Assembly: GCA_038250905.1 (NCBI GenBank)
Contig: JBBSBV010000002.1
Coordinates: forward strand, 1 to 64,000
DNA length: 64,000 nt
DNA from: JAENVU01 sp038250905
GTDB lineage: Bacteria > Actinomycetota > Acidimicrobiia > IMCC26256 > JAENVU01
Reading direction: 5' to 3'
Part shown: positions 25,815 through 33,837 of the stretch, one piece after another
How positions within the stretch are numbered: the stretch's first letter is position 1
How the letters are laid out: the number at the start of each line of letters is the position of its first letter
The notes under the pieces: model-generated
Seen by the model: only the letters and a program-made list of their open reading frames with translations
Databases searched by the model: none
What the model was told of the DNA's origin: nothing
Position numbers and translations under genes: made by a program

Positions 25815-26882
25815 ATGGGATCCGTGACCACGATCGACGACATCACACCGGAATACCTGAGTGCCGCGCTGGGCCAGCCGGTCGTCGCGGTGACGACCGA
25901 ACCGGTGGGGCTCGGGGTGGGGCTGATCGGTCAGCTCCATCGCGTCGTACCCTCGTACGGACCCGGCGGCACCGGTCCGGCGCAGGTGATCGTCAAACTG
26001 CCCGGCGCCACCGAGGAATCGCGCTTCGTGGCGATGGTGCTGAACATGTACCAGAAGGAATGCGGGTTTTACGACGATCTCGCGGCGACGAGCGGCAGCC
26101 TCTCGCCGGCCTCGCACCACGTCCGGTTCGAGCCCGAGACGCACGACTTCGTGCTCCTCCTCGACGACGTCGGCCACCACCGCCAGGCCGACCAGATCGC
26201 CGGCATCGAGATCGCCGACGCCGAGATCGCCATCCGCGCGCTGGCCGTACTCAACGCCGCGTGGTGGGAGCATCCCGACCTGCTCGACAGCTCGTTCCTC
26301 CGCCCGCTCGCCGAGTCACCGTTCCCCGAGGCGGTGAGCATGAGTTACGAAGGCGCGTGGCCGAGCGCACTCGAGCACTACGGCGATCTGATGTCGGACG
26401 AGATCACGGCGTTCGGCGCGCGCTACGCGAGCCTGTTCCCATGGTTCTGTGAGCGGTTGTGCGAGGCACCGGTCACCATGACCCACGGCGACTGGCGGGG
26501 CGACAACCTCTTCTTCACCGACGACGCCGAAATGCCGCTCCTCGCGGTCGACTGGCAGCTGATCTCGGTGGCCAAGGGGATCAAGGACTTCGCGTACTTC
26601 GTCACCCAGAGCCTCCGGCCCGAGGACCGCGCCGCGCACGAGCGTGCCCTGCTCCAGCTCTGGCTCGACGAACTCGCGGCGAACGGTGTGGTCGGCTACG
26701 GGATGGACCAGGCGTGGGACGACTACCGGCTCGCGGTCGCGTGGGCGTTCGTGTATCCCGTCATCGCCGCCTCCACCCTCGATCCGGACGACGAACGCGG
26801 CGCGGCCCTCACGTCCTCGATGATCCAACGCTCCATCTCCGCCATCGAAGACCTCGACGCGCTCGAACTCATCCCCGACTGA
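25815..26882 (+). CDS. phosphotransferase of the ecdysteroid-kinase/APH superfamily
   Basis: The 355 residues have a kinase-like pattern: AQVIVKLPGA (ATP-binding lysine), FVLLLDDVG, the catalytic loop TMTHGDWRGDNLFF and metal-binding LLAVDWQLISVAKGIKDFAYFV. The variant WQ in place of WE is typical of the ecdysteroid-kinase-like group, which phosphorylates hydroxylated lipids or unknown metabolites. GGGGGA lies just before the ATG. Confidence 0.82.
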   Translation: MGSVTTIDDITPEYLSAALGQPVVAVTTEPVGLGVGLIGQLHRVVPSYGPGGTGPAQVIVKLPGATEESRFVAMVLNMYQKECGFYDDLAATSGSLSPASHHVRFEPETHDFVLLLDDVGHHRQADQIAGIEIADAEIAIRALAVLNAAWWEHPDLLDSSFLRPLAESPFPEAVSMSYEGAWPSALEHYGDLMSDEITAFGARYASLFPWFCERLCEAPVTMTHGDWRGDNLFFTDDAEMPLLAVDWQLISVAKGIKDFAYFVTQSLRPEDRAAHERALLQLWLDELAANGVVGYGMDQAWDDYRLAVAWAFVYPVIAASTLDPDDERGAALTSSMIQRSISAIEDLDALELIPD

Positions 26883-26889
26883 TGAAGCG

Positions 26890-27375
26890 GTGACGGCCGA
26901 ACTCCCGCCCCCCTTCCACGTCGGGATCGTCGTGGCCGACCTGCGCGCCGCCCGCGCCCGGATCTCGGAACAACTCGGTGTGCAATGGGGTCCGGTGATG
27001 CATCTCGACGCCGCCGACTACCGCGCCGCCGACGGAACCGATCTCCGCCTGCCGACCACGATCTGCTATTCCACGGGCACGCCCAGCCTCGAGTTGATCG
27101 AGGAGGTCCCGGGGACGGTATGGGTCCGCAACGACCACTCCAACCTGCACCACATCGGGTATTGGACCGACGATCTCGGCGCGGCCAGCGACACCCTCGG
27201 CGCCGCGGGCTGCCCACTCCAGCTCTGTGGCCGGACCGGCGACGACGCGCCGACGGCCTTCACCTACCAGCACGACGCGGAGCTCGGCATCCGCATCGAA
27301 CTGGTCGACGCCGGCATGCGGGATGCGATGAGCTTTCTCTTCACGCCCGAACCGGACCGCGGAGCCGCGGGCTGA
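26890..27375 (+). CDS. VOC/glyoxalase-superfamily protein
   Basis: The 161-residue protein has two beta-alpha-beta-beta-beta modules. The first starts FHVGIVVADLRAARA and ends with SLELIEEVPG. The second starts LHHIGYWTDDLGAA and ends with IRIELVDAG. The His at the start of each module and the Glu near each end are the usual metal ligands. The function within this superfamily is open. It begins 7 bases after the kinase-like gene. Confidence 0.82.
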   Translation: MTAELPPPFHVGIVVADLRAARARISEQLGVQWGPVMHLDAADYRAADGTDLRLPTTICYSTGTPSLELIEEVPGTVWVRNDHSNLHHIGYWTDDLGAASDTLGAAGCPLQLCGRTGDDAPTAFTYQHDAELGIRIELVDAGMRDAMSFLFTPEPDRGAAG

Positions 27376-27399
27376 CCGACCTCGGCCGATCCGCCCCGA

Positions 27400-27630
27400 C
27401 TAGCCGACGCTGAGTTCCTCGTATTCCGCACTCGTATCCGTGTGGTCTTCGTAGTGGATGACGCCGAGTTCGGTGAAGCGGTCACGGAGCCAGCCGTCGC
27501 GACCGTCGAGGAGGCCGAGCTTCTTGCAGTTGGGCACGATCTTGGCGAACAGCGCCTGCTGGAACAGCGCGCCGGCGATGGTGTGCCGTCCGGGCGCACC
27601 GTACGATCCCGGTTCCCGACGGTCAATCAC
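27400..27630 (-). pseudogene. C-terminal remnant of a larger, probably helical (ferritin-like) protein
   Basis: A 76-codon frame from a GTG at 27630 to a TAG at 27400 reads as a natural protein tail, with AGALFQQALFAKIVPNCKKL, GLLDGRDGWLRDRFTELGVI and a charged end. It looks like the last helices of a larger oxidase or ferritin-like protein, but I cannot name the family firmly. Upstream the frame enters the antisense of the SDR gene and loses protein character. There is no good start. It is probably the stump left when the rest was deleted. Confidence 0.45.
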
Positions 27631-27645
27631 CGAACTGGAGTGGGC

Positions 27646-28443
27646 ATGGATCTCAGCGATGCGCACGTGGTGGTCACCGGCGCGAGTCGTGGCATCGGTC
27701 GGAAGCTCGTCGACACGCTGATCACCCGGGGCGCTCACGTCAGCGTCGTCGCTCGGAGCCGGGACGCGCTCGACGCACTCGTGGAGCAGTACGGCGGCGA
27801 TCGGGTCGCGGCGTTCCCGTGCGACCTGGGTGACGCGGCGGCGATCGACGGCCTGATCGCGCGCATCGAAGTCGGTCGCGGTCCCGTCGACGCGCTGGTC
27901 AACAACGCGGGCGTGGAGCACACCGGCGGTTTCGTCGCCATGACCGCCGCCGACCTCCGCGCCGTGATCGACGTGAACCTCGTGGCCACCGCAGAGCTGT
28001 GCCGGCAGGTCCTCCCGGGCATGATCGAACGGCGACGCGGCCATCTCACCAACGTGTCGAGCATCGGCGGTTCGCTGGCGAGCGCCGGCCTCTCGGTCTA
28101 CTGCGCCACCAAGGCCGGGGTGAACCAACTCACCGCCGGGATCCGATCCGAACTCAAGGGCACGGGGGTGGGCACCACCCTCGTGGAGATCGGCACCGTC
28201 TCGACCGGGATGATGGACAGCGTCCGCGGCTACGCGCCGTCGGCGGCATCGGTGCGACGCCTCGAGCGCACGGGGCTGTCACCCGAACTCGATCCGGCCG
28301 TGGTCGCGGTCGCGCTGGCCGATGGGATCGAATCCGGCCGCCGTCACGTGCGACTCCCGAAGCGCCAGGCCCCGATGAGCATGCTGGCCGAGGCGCCCCG
28401 GCGCGTCGCCGAGATTCTCACTATCGGCCTCCCCGGCGCCTGA
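27646..28443 (+). CDS. short-chain dehydrogenase/reductase
   Basis: The 265-residue Rossmann enzyme has the cofactor motif TGASRGIG (from residue 11), the structural NNAG (VNNAGVEHTGG), the catalytic Ser in NVSSIGGS and the YxxxK pair in VYCATKAG. Arg within ARSRDALD after strand 2 suggests NADP. It probably oxidises or reduces a lipid-type hydroxyl or keto group. GGAG lies 7 bases before the ATG. Confidence 0.92.
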   Translation: MDLSDAHVVVTGASRGIGRKLVDTLITRGAHVSVVARSRDALDALVEQYGGDRVAAFPCDLGDAAAIDGLIARIEVGRGPVDALVNNAGVEHTGGFVAMTAADLRAVIDVNLVATAELCRQVLPGMIERRRGHLTNVSSIGGSLASAGLSVYCATKAGVNQLTAGIRSELKGTGVGTTLVEIGTVSTGMMDSVRGYAPSAASVRRLERTGLSPELDPAVVAVALADGIESGRRHVRLPKRQAPMSMLAEAPRRVAEILTIGLPGA

Positions 28444-28458
28444 CCCGCTCCCGGCGCG

Positions 28459-29490
28459 TCAGGCGTTCTTGAAGCCTTCGAGGACCGCGGCCCAGCGGTC
28501 GGGATCGGACTGGTACGGCGCGTAGAACGACAGCCGGTCCACGATGTCGCCGTAACGGCCGAGGAGCAACTCGGGAATCTGCTCGGGTTCGCCGACGACG
28601 GCGAAGGTCTCGAGGATCTCGTCGTCGATCAGTTCACCCATCTCGACCCACTTGCCCTGCTTGGACATGCCGTTCAGCTCGGTCTGGAGATCGCCCCAAC
28701 CGTGGAGTTCGAGGACGGGTCGGTATGCGGGCGTGGACCCGTAGAACGCGATCTGCTGCTTCGTGCCGGCGCGAGCCTTCTCCATCTGCGCCTCGTCACC
28801 TCCCGTGACGACGAACAGAGGACCGGAGAGTTGGAAGTCGGCCCGGGCCTTGCCCGCCTTCTCCCAGCCCCGCTCCAACGCGGGAATGGTGACCTCGCGG
28901 ACGTAGCGCTCGGTGGTGAAGCCGTGCAGGATGATGCCGTCGCACACCTCACCGGCGGTCTCGGTCATCTTCTCGCCGACCGCGGCGAGGAACACCTTGG
29001 GCGGTCCCGACTCGAGCGGGCCGGGGTTGAAGAACGGCGTCATCAAGGTGTGGCGATAGAACTCGCCCTCGAACTGCAACGGCGTGCCGTCCTGCCAGTT
29101 GGCCCAGACGGCCCGCATGGCCAGGACGAACTCGCGCATCCGCGCGGCCGGGTGCGACCACGGCATCGAGAACCGCTTCTCGATGTGGGCCTTGATCTGG
29201 CTGCCGAGGCCGAGGATGAACCGACCGTCGCTGTAGCCCTGCAGATCCCATGCGGTGTTGGCGAGCGTCATCGGACTGCGGGCGAACGCGACCGCGATGC
29301 CGGTGCCGATCTCGATCTTCTCCGTGTGCTCGGCGGCGATCAGGAGGGGGAAGAACGGGTCGTGGCTCGTCTCGGCCGACCAGATCCCGTCGTAGCCGAG
29401 ATCCTCCTGGGCCTTGGCGGCGGCGGCGATCGCGCTCAGCCCACCACTGCCGCCCCCACCGAGCGCACCGATTCCCCCATCGACCTTCAT
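28459..29490 (-). CDS. LLM-class F420-dependent oxidoreductase (TIGR03617-like)
   Basis: The 343-residue protein begins MKVDGGIGALGG and continues with GYDGIWSAETSHDPFFPLLIAAEHTEKIEIGTGIAVAFARSPM and LGLGSQIKAHIEKRFSMPW, which match the actinobacterial TIGR03617 group of predicted F420-dependent enzymes. Substrate unknown. A GAGGACTGAGGA stretch precedes the ATG. It is convergent with the SDR gene. Confidence 0.88.
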   Translation of the reverse strand: MKVDGGIGALGGGGSGGLSAIAAAAKAQEDLGYDGIWSAETSHDPFFPLLIAAEHTEKIEIGTGIAVAFARSPMTLANTAWDLQGYSDGRFILGLGSQIKAHIEKRFSMPWSHPAARMREFVLAMRAVWANWQDGTPLQFEGEFYRHTLMTPFFNPGPLESGPPKVFLAAVGEKMTETAGEVCDGIILHGFTTERYVREVTIPALERGWEKAGKARADFQLSGPLFVVTGGDEAQMEKARAGTKQQIAFYGSTPAYRPVLELHGWGDLQTELNGMSKQGKWVEMGELIDDEILETFAVVGEPEQIPELLLGRYGDIVDRLSFYAPYQSDPDRWAAVLEGFKNA

Positions 29491-29521
29491 CTGTCCTCAG
29501 TCCTCCCCGTTCGCTGTTCGG

Positions 29522-29545
29522 CCCGTCGGCCCGTCGGCCCGTCGG
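29522..29545. repeat. three tandem copies of the octamer CCCGTCGG
   Basis: The copies lie in the 168-base gap between the divergent LLM and AbiEi-like genes. The array is short and may be slippage-prone. No function is evident. Confidence 0.6.
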
Positions 29546-29658
29546 ACGTTAGACCGAACCCCGTTTCGCGGGTTTTGGCGACGACCGTGACGCCCATCGG
29601 ATCATGACGGTCACCAGAAGCCGTGGTCGATGTCACACCCTGCGGCTTTCATCGCCAC

Positions 29659-30585
29659 ATGACCGATTCCGTGACCGCACTCGAGGGACTGGCCGCCGGA
29701 CAGTTCGGCGTCTTCACCCGCGAGCAAGCGCGCTCGATCGGTGTGACCAACGGGGCCTTGGCGCGCTGGGTCAGGAAGGGCCGCTGGCAGCGGATCCTCC
29801 CGGCCACGTACCGCGTCGTCGCCGTGCCCGCCAGCTACCGGCAACGAGTCACGGCCGCCGTCCTGTGGTCCGCCCCCGCCGGGCTGGCGTCGCACTTCAC
29901 GGCTGCCCGACTGTGGCGCCTCGAACCGGTGCACTCGATCGAGGTCCACGTCTGCCTTCCCCGCCACCGTCGCCTGGATCACGAGGACGTAGTCGTGCAC
30001 AGCACTCGCGACCTCATCCCGGCCGACCGTTCCATCGTCTACGGCATCCGCACCACGTCGCCACTTCGGACGGCGTTCGACCTCTCCGGCCTCGTGCCGG
30101 CCCTGGACCTGGAACTCATGATCGAGGACGGTTTGCGTCGCCGGCTGTTCAGCCCCGGCCAGCTGCGATGGCGCGCCGGGACCCGTCTGGGCTCGGGCGT
30201 GACCGGTTCATCCGCGATCCGTCCGCTCCTGGCCCACGGCCAGGCCGGCGCCACCGACAGCGGATGGGAGCTGCGGGTCGCACGGATCCTCACCGATGCC
30301 GGATTCCCCGAGCCGATCCGTCAACTCGCGATCGGTACCGTCGACGCCCCCCGAACCGTGGACCTGGCCTATCCGGGACCACCTGTGGTCGCGTTCGAGT
30401 ACGACAGCGACGCATGGCACTCCGGAGTGCAGCGCCGGCAGCGCGACTCTGCCCGCCGCAACGCTCTGCGGATCGCCGGTTGCATCGTCGTCGAAGTCAC
30501 GCCGACGCTCGTGGCCGACCCAGAACGCCTCGTACGGACCGCTCGGGCACTTCTGGCGACTCCCATGACCGCGCTGGCGCCATGA
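29659..30585 (+). CDS. AbiEi-type antitoxin domain / DUF559-like nuclease-fold protein
   Basis: The 308-residue protein starts with a winged-helix AbiEi_4-like region (GQFGVFTREQARSIGVTNGALARWVRKGRWQRILPATYRV). After a middle domain it ends with a Vsr/DUF559-like restriction fold: RTVDLAYPGPPVVAFEYDSDAWH, RRQRDSARRNALRIAGCIVVEVTPT. No toxin gene of the AbiEii type is adjacent, so this is probably one of the many solitary actinobacterial proteins of this architecture. Their function is unknown. Confidence 0.75.
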   Translation: MTDSVTALEGLAAGQFGVFTREQARSIGVTNGALARWVRKGRWQRILPATYRVVAVPASYRQRVTAAVLWSAPAGLASHFTAARLWRLEPVHSIEVHVCLPRHRRLDHEDVVVHSTRDLIPADRSIVYGIRTTSPLRTAFDLSGLVPALDLELMIEDGLRRRLFSPGQLRWRAGTRLGSGVTGSSAIRPLLAHGQAGATDSGWELRVARILTDAGFPEPIRQLAIGTVDAPRTVDLAYPGPPVVAFEYDSDAWHSGVQRRQRDSARRNALRIAGCIVVEVTPTLVADPERLVRTARALLATPMTALAP

Positions 30586-30622
30586 ACCGCCCGAGAACCA
30601 CGACGGTGTCGCACCCTCCCGG

Positions 30623-30628
30623 TACCCT
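30623..30628 (+). promoter_or_regulatory. -10 element (TACCCT) of a leaderless promoter
   Basis: It lies 6 bases before the ATG at 30635 and would drive the three-gene overlapping unit to 33437. Confidence 0.5.
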
Positions 30629-30634
30629 GGCGAC

Positions 30635-31480
30635 ATGGGAGTAGCCCTGCCGCGAGGATTGTCACCGTCGTCGTTCTCGGCGTTCAAGGACTGCCCGCTC
30701 GCGTTCCGCTTCTCCTATCTCGACCGGCTCCCGCAGCCGCCGTCGGCGCCGGCGAGCAAGGGCACCCTCGTACACCGGGCGCTCGAACTCTTGATGCTGC
30801 GGGACGCCGAGGTGCGCACCATCGCCAACGCGCTCACCGATCTGGAACGCGCCCGTACCGAGCTGGCCCTCCACCCCGATTTCGCCGACCTGGAACTCAC
30901 GGACGACGAGTGGGCGGGCTTCCACGCGGAGGCCGCCGAACTCGTCCACAAGTACTTCGAGCTCGAGGACCCCACCCGCATCCGGCCCATCGGCCTGGAG
31001 CTGCGGCTGGCGGCCACCATCGGCACCGTGCAGCTGCGCGGCATCATCGACCGGCTCGAACTCGACGAGAACGATGACCTCGTCATCACCGACTACAAGA
31101 CCGGGTCGGTGCCCGGAGAGAAGTACGAGACCAAGCGACTCGCGGGCGTGCACATGTACGCGGCGATGGTCGAGCACGTACTCGGGAAGCGGCCGGTGCG
31201 GGTGCAGCTGCTCTACCTCTCGCGGCCGGAGGCGATCATCACCACGCCGTCGGAGCAGTCGATCACCGGGGTGATGCGCAAGACGGACGCGTTGTGGTCG
31301 GCCATCAACCGGGCCTGCACGAAGGACGACTTCCGGCCCAGTCCCGGAGTCCTCTGCAACTGGTGTTCCTACAAGGCGTACTGCCCGTCGTTCGGTGGCG
31401 ATCCGCTCCAGGCCGTCGAACTGCTCGGTCCCGGTCGGATGATCGAACCGCCGCTGGCACTCGCGTCCACCGCGCCGTAG
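30635..31480 (+). CDS. RecB-like PD-(D/E)XK nuclease with Fe-S-type cysteines
   Basis: The 281 residues match the PF12705 family: LSPSSFSAFKDCPLAFRFSYL at the start, GTLVHRALELL, catalytic GIIDRLELDENDDLVITDYKTGS (Asp and Lys) and QLLYLSRP. The four cysteines expected for a 4Fe-4S cluster are present, one in KDCP near residue 22 and three in LCNWCSYKAYCPSF near the end. Stand-alone proteins of this kind act in DNA repair, but the exact role here is unknown. The stop shares a base with the next gene's GTG. Confidence 0.87.
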   Translation: MGVALPRGLSPSSFSAFKDCPLAFRFSYLDRLPQPPSAPASKGTLVHRALELLMLRDAEVRTIANALTDLERARTELALHPDFADLELTDDEWAGFHAEAAELVHKYFELEDPTRIRPIGLELRLAATIGTVQLRGIIDRLELDENDDLVITDYKTGSVPGEKYETKRLAGVHMYAAMVEHVLGKRPVRVQLLYLSRPEAIITTPSEQSITGVMRKTDALWSAINRACTKDDFRPSPGVLCNWCSYKAYCPSFGGDPLQAVELLGPGRMIEPPLALASTAP

Positions 31481-32007
31481 TGCACCCACGCATCGACGCG
31501 TTCGACGCCCGGGTCGATCGCACGATCGAACCGTTCCGCACCCCGATCGTCGACCGCGTCGCGTATTCGATCTCGAGCGCCGCGGATCACAGTCTGTTGT
31601 GGTTCATCGTCGGGGCGGCCCGCAGCGTGCAGTCGGGTGACCTCGGATTCGCGCTCCGGTTCGCGGCGGCGATGGGCGTGGAATCCGCCGTCACCAACGG
31701 TCCGGTCAAGACTCTGTTCCGGCGGACCCGACCCGCGCCGGAGACCGCCGACGGCCCGTTGCCGTACGGGATGCACCGACCGATCACGTCGTCGTTCCCC
31801 TCCGGCCACGCCACCGCCGCCTTCACCGCCGCGGTGCTGCTGTCGAGCCCCCGCAACCGGGTGCCGTGGTACGCCCTCGCGTCGGTGGTCGCCGCGAGTC
31901 GGGTGTACGTGCGCATGCACCACGCGTCCGACGTCGTCGCCGGCGCCGGCGTCGGAATGCTCATGGGCTACGGCCTCAAACGATGGGTGCGCACGCCCGG
32001 CGGTTGA
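31480..32007 (+). CDS. PAP2-family membrane phosphatase
   Basis: The 175-residue protein has the three PAP2 motifs: KTLFRRTRP (C1), SSFPSGHATA (C2) and SRVYVRMHHASDVVAG (C3), with hydrophobic segments around them. It probably removes phosphate from phosphatidic acid or a prenyl diphosphate. The GTG shares a base with the upstream TAG, and its TGA overlaps the WS/DGAT ATG (TGATG), so all three genes are translationally coupled. Confidence 0.88.
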   Translation: MHPRIDAFDARVDRTIEPFRTPIVDRVAYSISSAADHSLLWFIVGAARSVQSGDLGFALRFAAAMGVESAVTNGPVKTLFRRTRPAPETADGPLPYGMHRPITSSFPSGHATAAFTAAVLLSSPRNRVPWYALASVVAASRVYVRMHHASDVVAGAGVGMLMGYGLKRWVRTPGG

Positions 32008-33437
32008 TGCGAGAGACTCCCCCGATGCGGATGACACCGAGCGAGGCGGTGATGTGGGCGGTCGAGAAGGATCCGGCCCTGCGATCCGACTTCTGCAACG
32101 TCACGATCCTCGATCGAGCGCCCTCGACCACCCGCCTCCATGCGACCGTCCAGCGGGCACTCATGGGGATCCCACGGCTCACCGAACGCGTGGTCTCGCC
32201 ACCACTCCGGATCGCGCCACCCGAGTGGCGACCCGACCCCACGTTCGACATCGACTACCACCTGCGCCGCGTCGCGATCCCGGAGCCCAGCCGATCGCGC
32301 GACCTCCTCGATGTCGCCGCCTCGGTCACGGCCCCGCCCCTCGACCGATCGCGCCCGCTGTGGGAGTTCACCGTGATCGAGGGACTCGAGGGCGGTCGCG
32401 CCGCACTGCTCCAGCGGATCCACCACACCATCACCGACGGGGTCGGTGGCATGAAGCTCTCGCTCAGCCTCGTCGACCTCGAACGCGAACCCGCGGCCGA
32501 CGACAACACCGTCGTCCGGACCCTCAACGACGACATGGCCGGCGAACGGCGCGAGGCGAACGGGGAGGACCCGATCGACCGCGACTCCCCCATCGACGTC
32601 GTACGCGAAGCGGTGCAGTTCAGCGCGACGCAGACGACCGAACTCGCGCGCCGCGCGCTCGGTGCGTCGATCTCGACCATCTCGCATCCGCGCGATCTGC
32701 CCGCGGCGGCGAAGCAGTCGGTCGCGCTGCTGGCATCACTCCGGCGCCAGGTGTTGATCACCGACCGCGGCCATTCGCAACTGTTCCGGACGCGTTCCCT
32801 GGCGCGCCGGTACGATATCCTCGCCCTCGAGCTGGATCCGCTCCATCGAGCCGGGAAAGCGCACGGCGCCAGTGTCAACGACGTCTTCGTCACCGGGGTG
32901 GCACGCGCGCTCGGGCGGTTCCATCGTGAGTTCGGTGAGACGGTCGAGTCTCTGCGCATGGCGATGCCGGTGAGCACCCGGGACCGGGGCGACTTCACCG
33001 CCAACCGTTTCGCACCGAGCCGGGTCCTGGTCCCGGTCACCGAGGATCCGGCCGCCGATCACCTCGCCCGGGTCCACGATGCGCTGCACACGATCCGTTC
33101 CGAGCCCGCCCTCGATGCCGCCGATCTCCTGGCCGCGGTCGCGGGGGGCGTGCCGACGGCCGCGTTGGTCAGTCTGCTGCGGGCCCAGACCCGCACGATC
33201 GATTTCGCCACTTCGAACCTGCGCGGCAGCCCGCTCGACCTCTACCTCGGCGGCAGCCGGATCGAGGCGAGCTACCCGATGGGCCCCCGAGCCGGAGTCC
33301 CGGTGAACGTGACGATGATGTCGTATTGCGGCGACGTGCACCTCGGGATCCACTCGGACCCCGCCTCGGTCATCGACCCGGACCTCTTCCTCGACTGCCT
33401 ACGCGACGCGTTCGGCGAGCTCGCTCGCCTCGGCTGA
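32007..33437 (+). CDS. wax ester synthase / diacylglycerol O-acyltransferase (WS/DGAT)
   Basis: The 476-residue protein has the catalytic HHxxxDG motif (RIHHTITDGVGG), the N-terminal MTPSEAVMWAVEKDP segment and the later family motifs SVNDVFVTGVARAL, AMPVSTRD and NVTMMSYCGDVHLGI. It joins acyl-CoA to diacylglycerol or a fatty alcohol for storage lipid. Coupling to a PAP2 phosphatase, which can make diacylglycerol, suggests a triacylglycerol branch. The start could also be the ATG at 32025. Confidence 0.9.
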   Translation: MRETPPMRMTPSEAVMWAVEKDPALRSDFCNVTILDRAPSTTRLHATVQRALMGIPRLTERVVSPPLRIAPPEWRPDPTFDIDYHLRRVAIPEPSRSRDLLDVAASVTAPPLDRSRPLWEFTVIEGLEGGRAALLQRIHHTITDGVGGMKLSLSLVDLEREPAADDNTVVRTLNDDMAGERREANGEDPIDRDSPIDVVREAVQFSATQTTELARRALGASISTISHPRDLPAAAKQSVALLASLRRQVLITDRGHSQLFRTRSLARRYDILALELDPLHRAGKAHGASVNDVFVTGVARALGRFHREFGETVESLRMAMPVSTRDRGDFTANRFAPSRVLVPVTEDPAADHLARVHDALHTIRSEPALDAADLLAAVAGGVPTAALVSLLRAQTRTIDFATSNLRGSPLDLYLGGSRIEASYPMGPRAGVPVNVTMMSYCGDVHLGIHSDPASVIDPDLFLDCLRDAFGELARLG

Positions 33438-33440
33438 CGT

Positions 33441-33791
33441 TCAGGGTCGCCGGCGCACGGTTCCCGGCGGCGAGACCGCCTCGACCCATTCCTCGTGACC
33501 CGGGTCGCGCCAGCGCCCGTGCGCACAGCGCGCCACGCGGTCGATCACGTAGAGGTGCAGCGTCGGTGCATCGTCGGCGAGTTCGAGGATCTCGCCGGTG
33601 CGCGGATGCGGCGGTGCGTCATCGAGGAGATCGGCAAGTGCCACCACCGAGATGACCCGGCTCCGACACTCGGGACACGCGGAGGTGGTCGCGGCGTCGA
33701 AGTCTTCGGTCAGCGCCATCAACCCGAGTGCCTCCGCGGCCTCGAACTCGATCGCGTTCCCGTCGTCATCCATGATGGTGAGCTCCGCCAC
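33441..33791 (-). CDS. small putative zinc-binding protein of unknown function
   Basis: The 116-residue acidic protein has a CPECRSR pair in the middle, and a later RCAHGRW that could complete a Cys2-type metal site with nearby His residues. I recognise no family. The GTG start at 33791 is favoured because a minus-strand TAGCTT (33803-33798) lies 6 bases upstream. An ATG at 33773 with GGAG upstream is the alternative. Confidence 0.65.
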   Translation of the reverse strand: MAELTIMDDDGNAIEFEAAEALGLMALTEDFDAATTSACPECRSRVISVVALADLLDDAPPHPRTGEILELADDAPTLHLYVIDRVARCAHGRWRDPGHEEWVEAVSPPGTVRRRP

Positions 33792-33797
33792 CCGCGC

Positions 33798-33803
33798 AAG
33801 CTA
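33798..33803 (-). promoter_or_regulatory. -10 element (TAGCTT, minus strand) of a leaderless promoter
   Basis: It lies 6 bases before the GTG at 33791. The diverging quinone-reductase gene has its own TACGGT at 33825-33830. Confidence 0.5.
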
Positions 33804-33824
33804 CCCGGCACTCCGGGCCGGGAG

Positions 33825-33830
33825 TACGGT
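33825..33830 (+). promoter_or_regulatory. -10 element (TACGGT) of a leaderless promoter
   Basis: It lies 7 bases before the ATG at 33838. Confidence 0.5.
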
Positions 33831-33837
33831 CGCAGCC

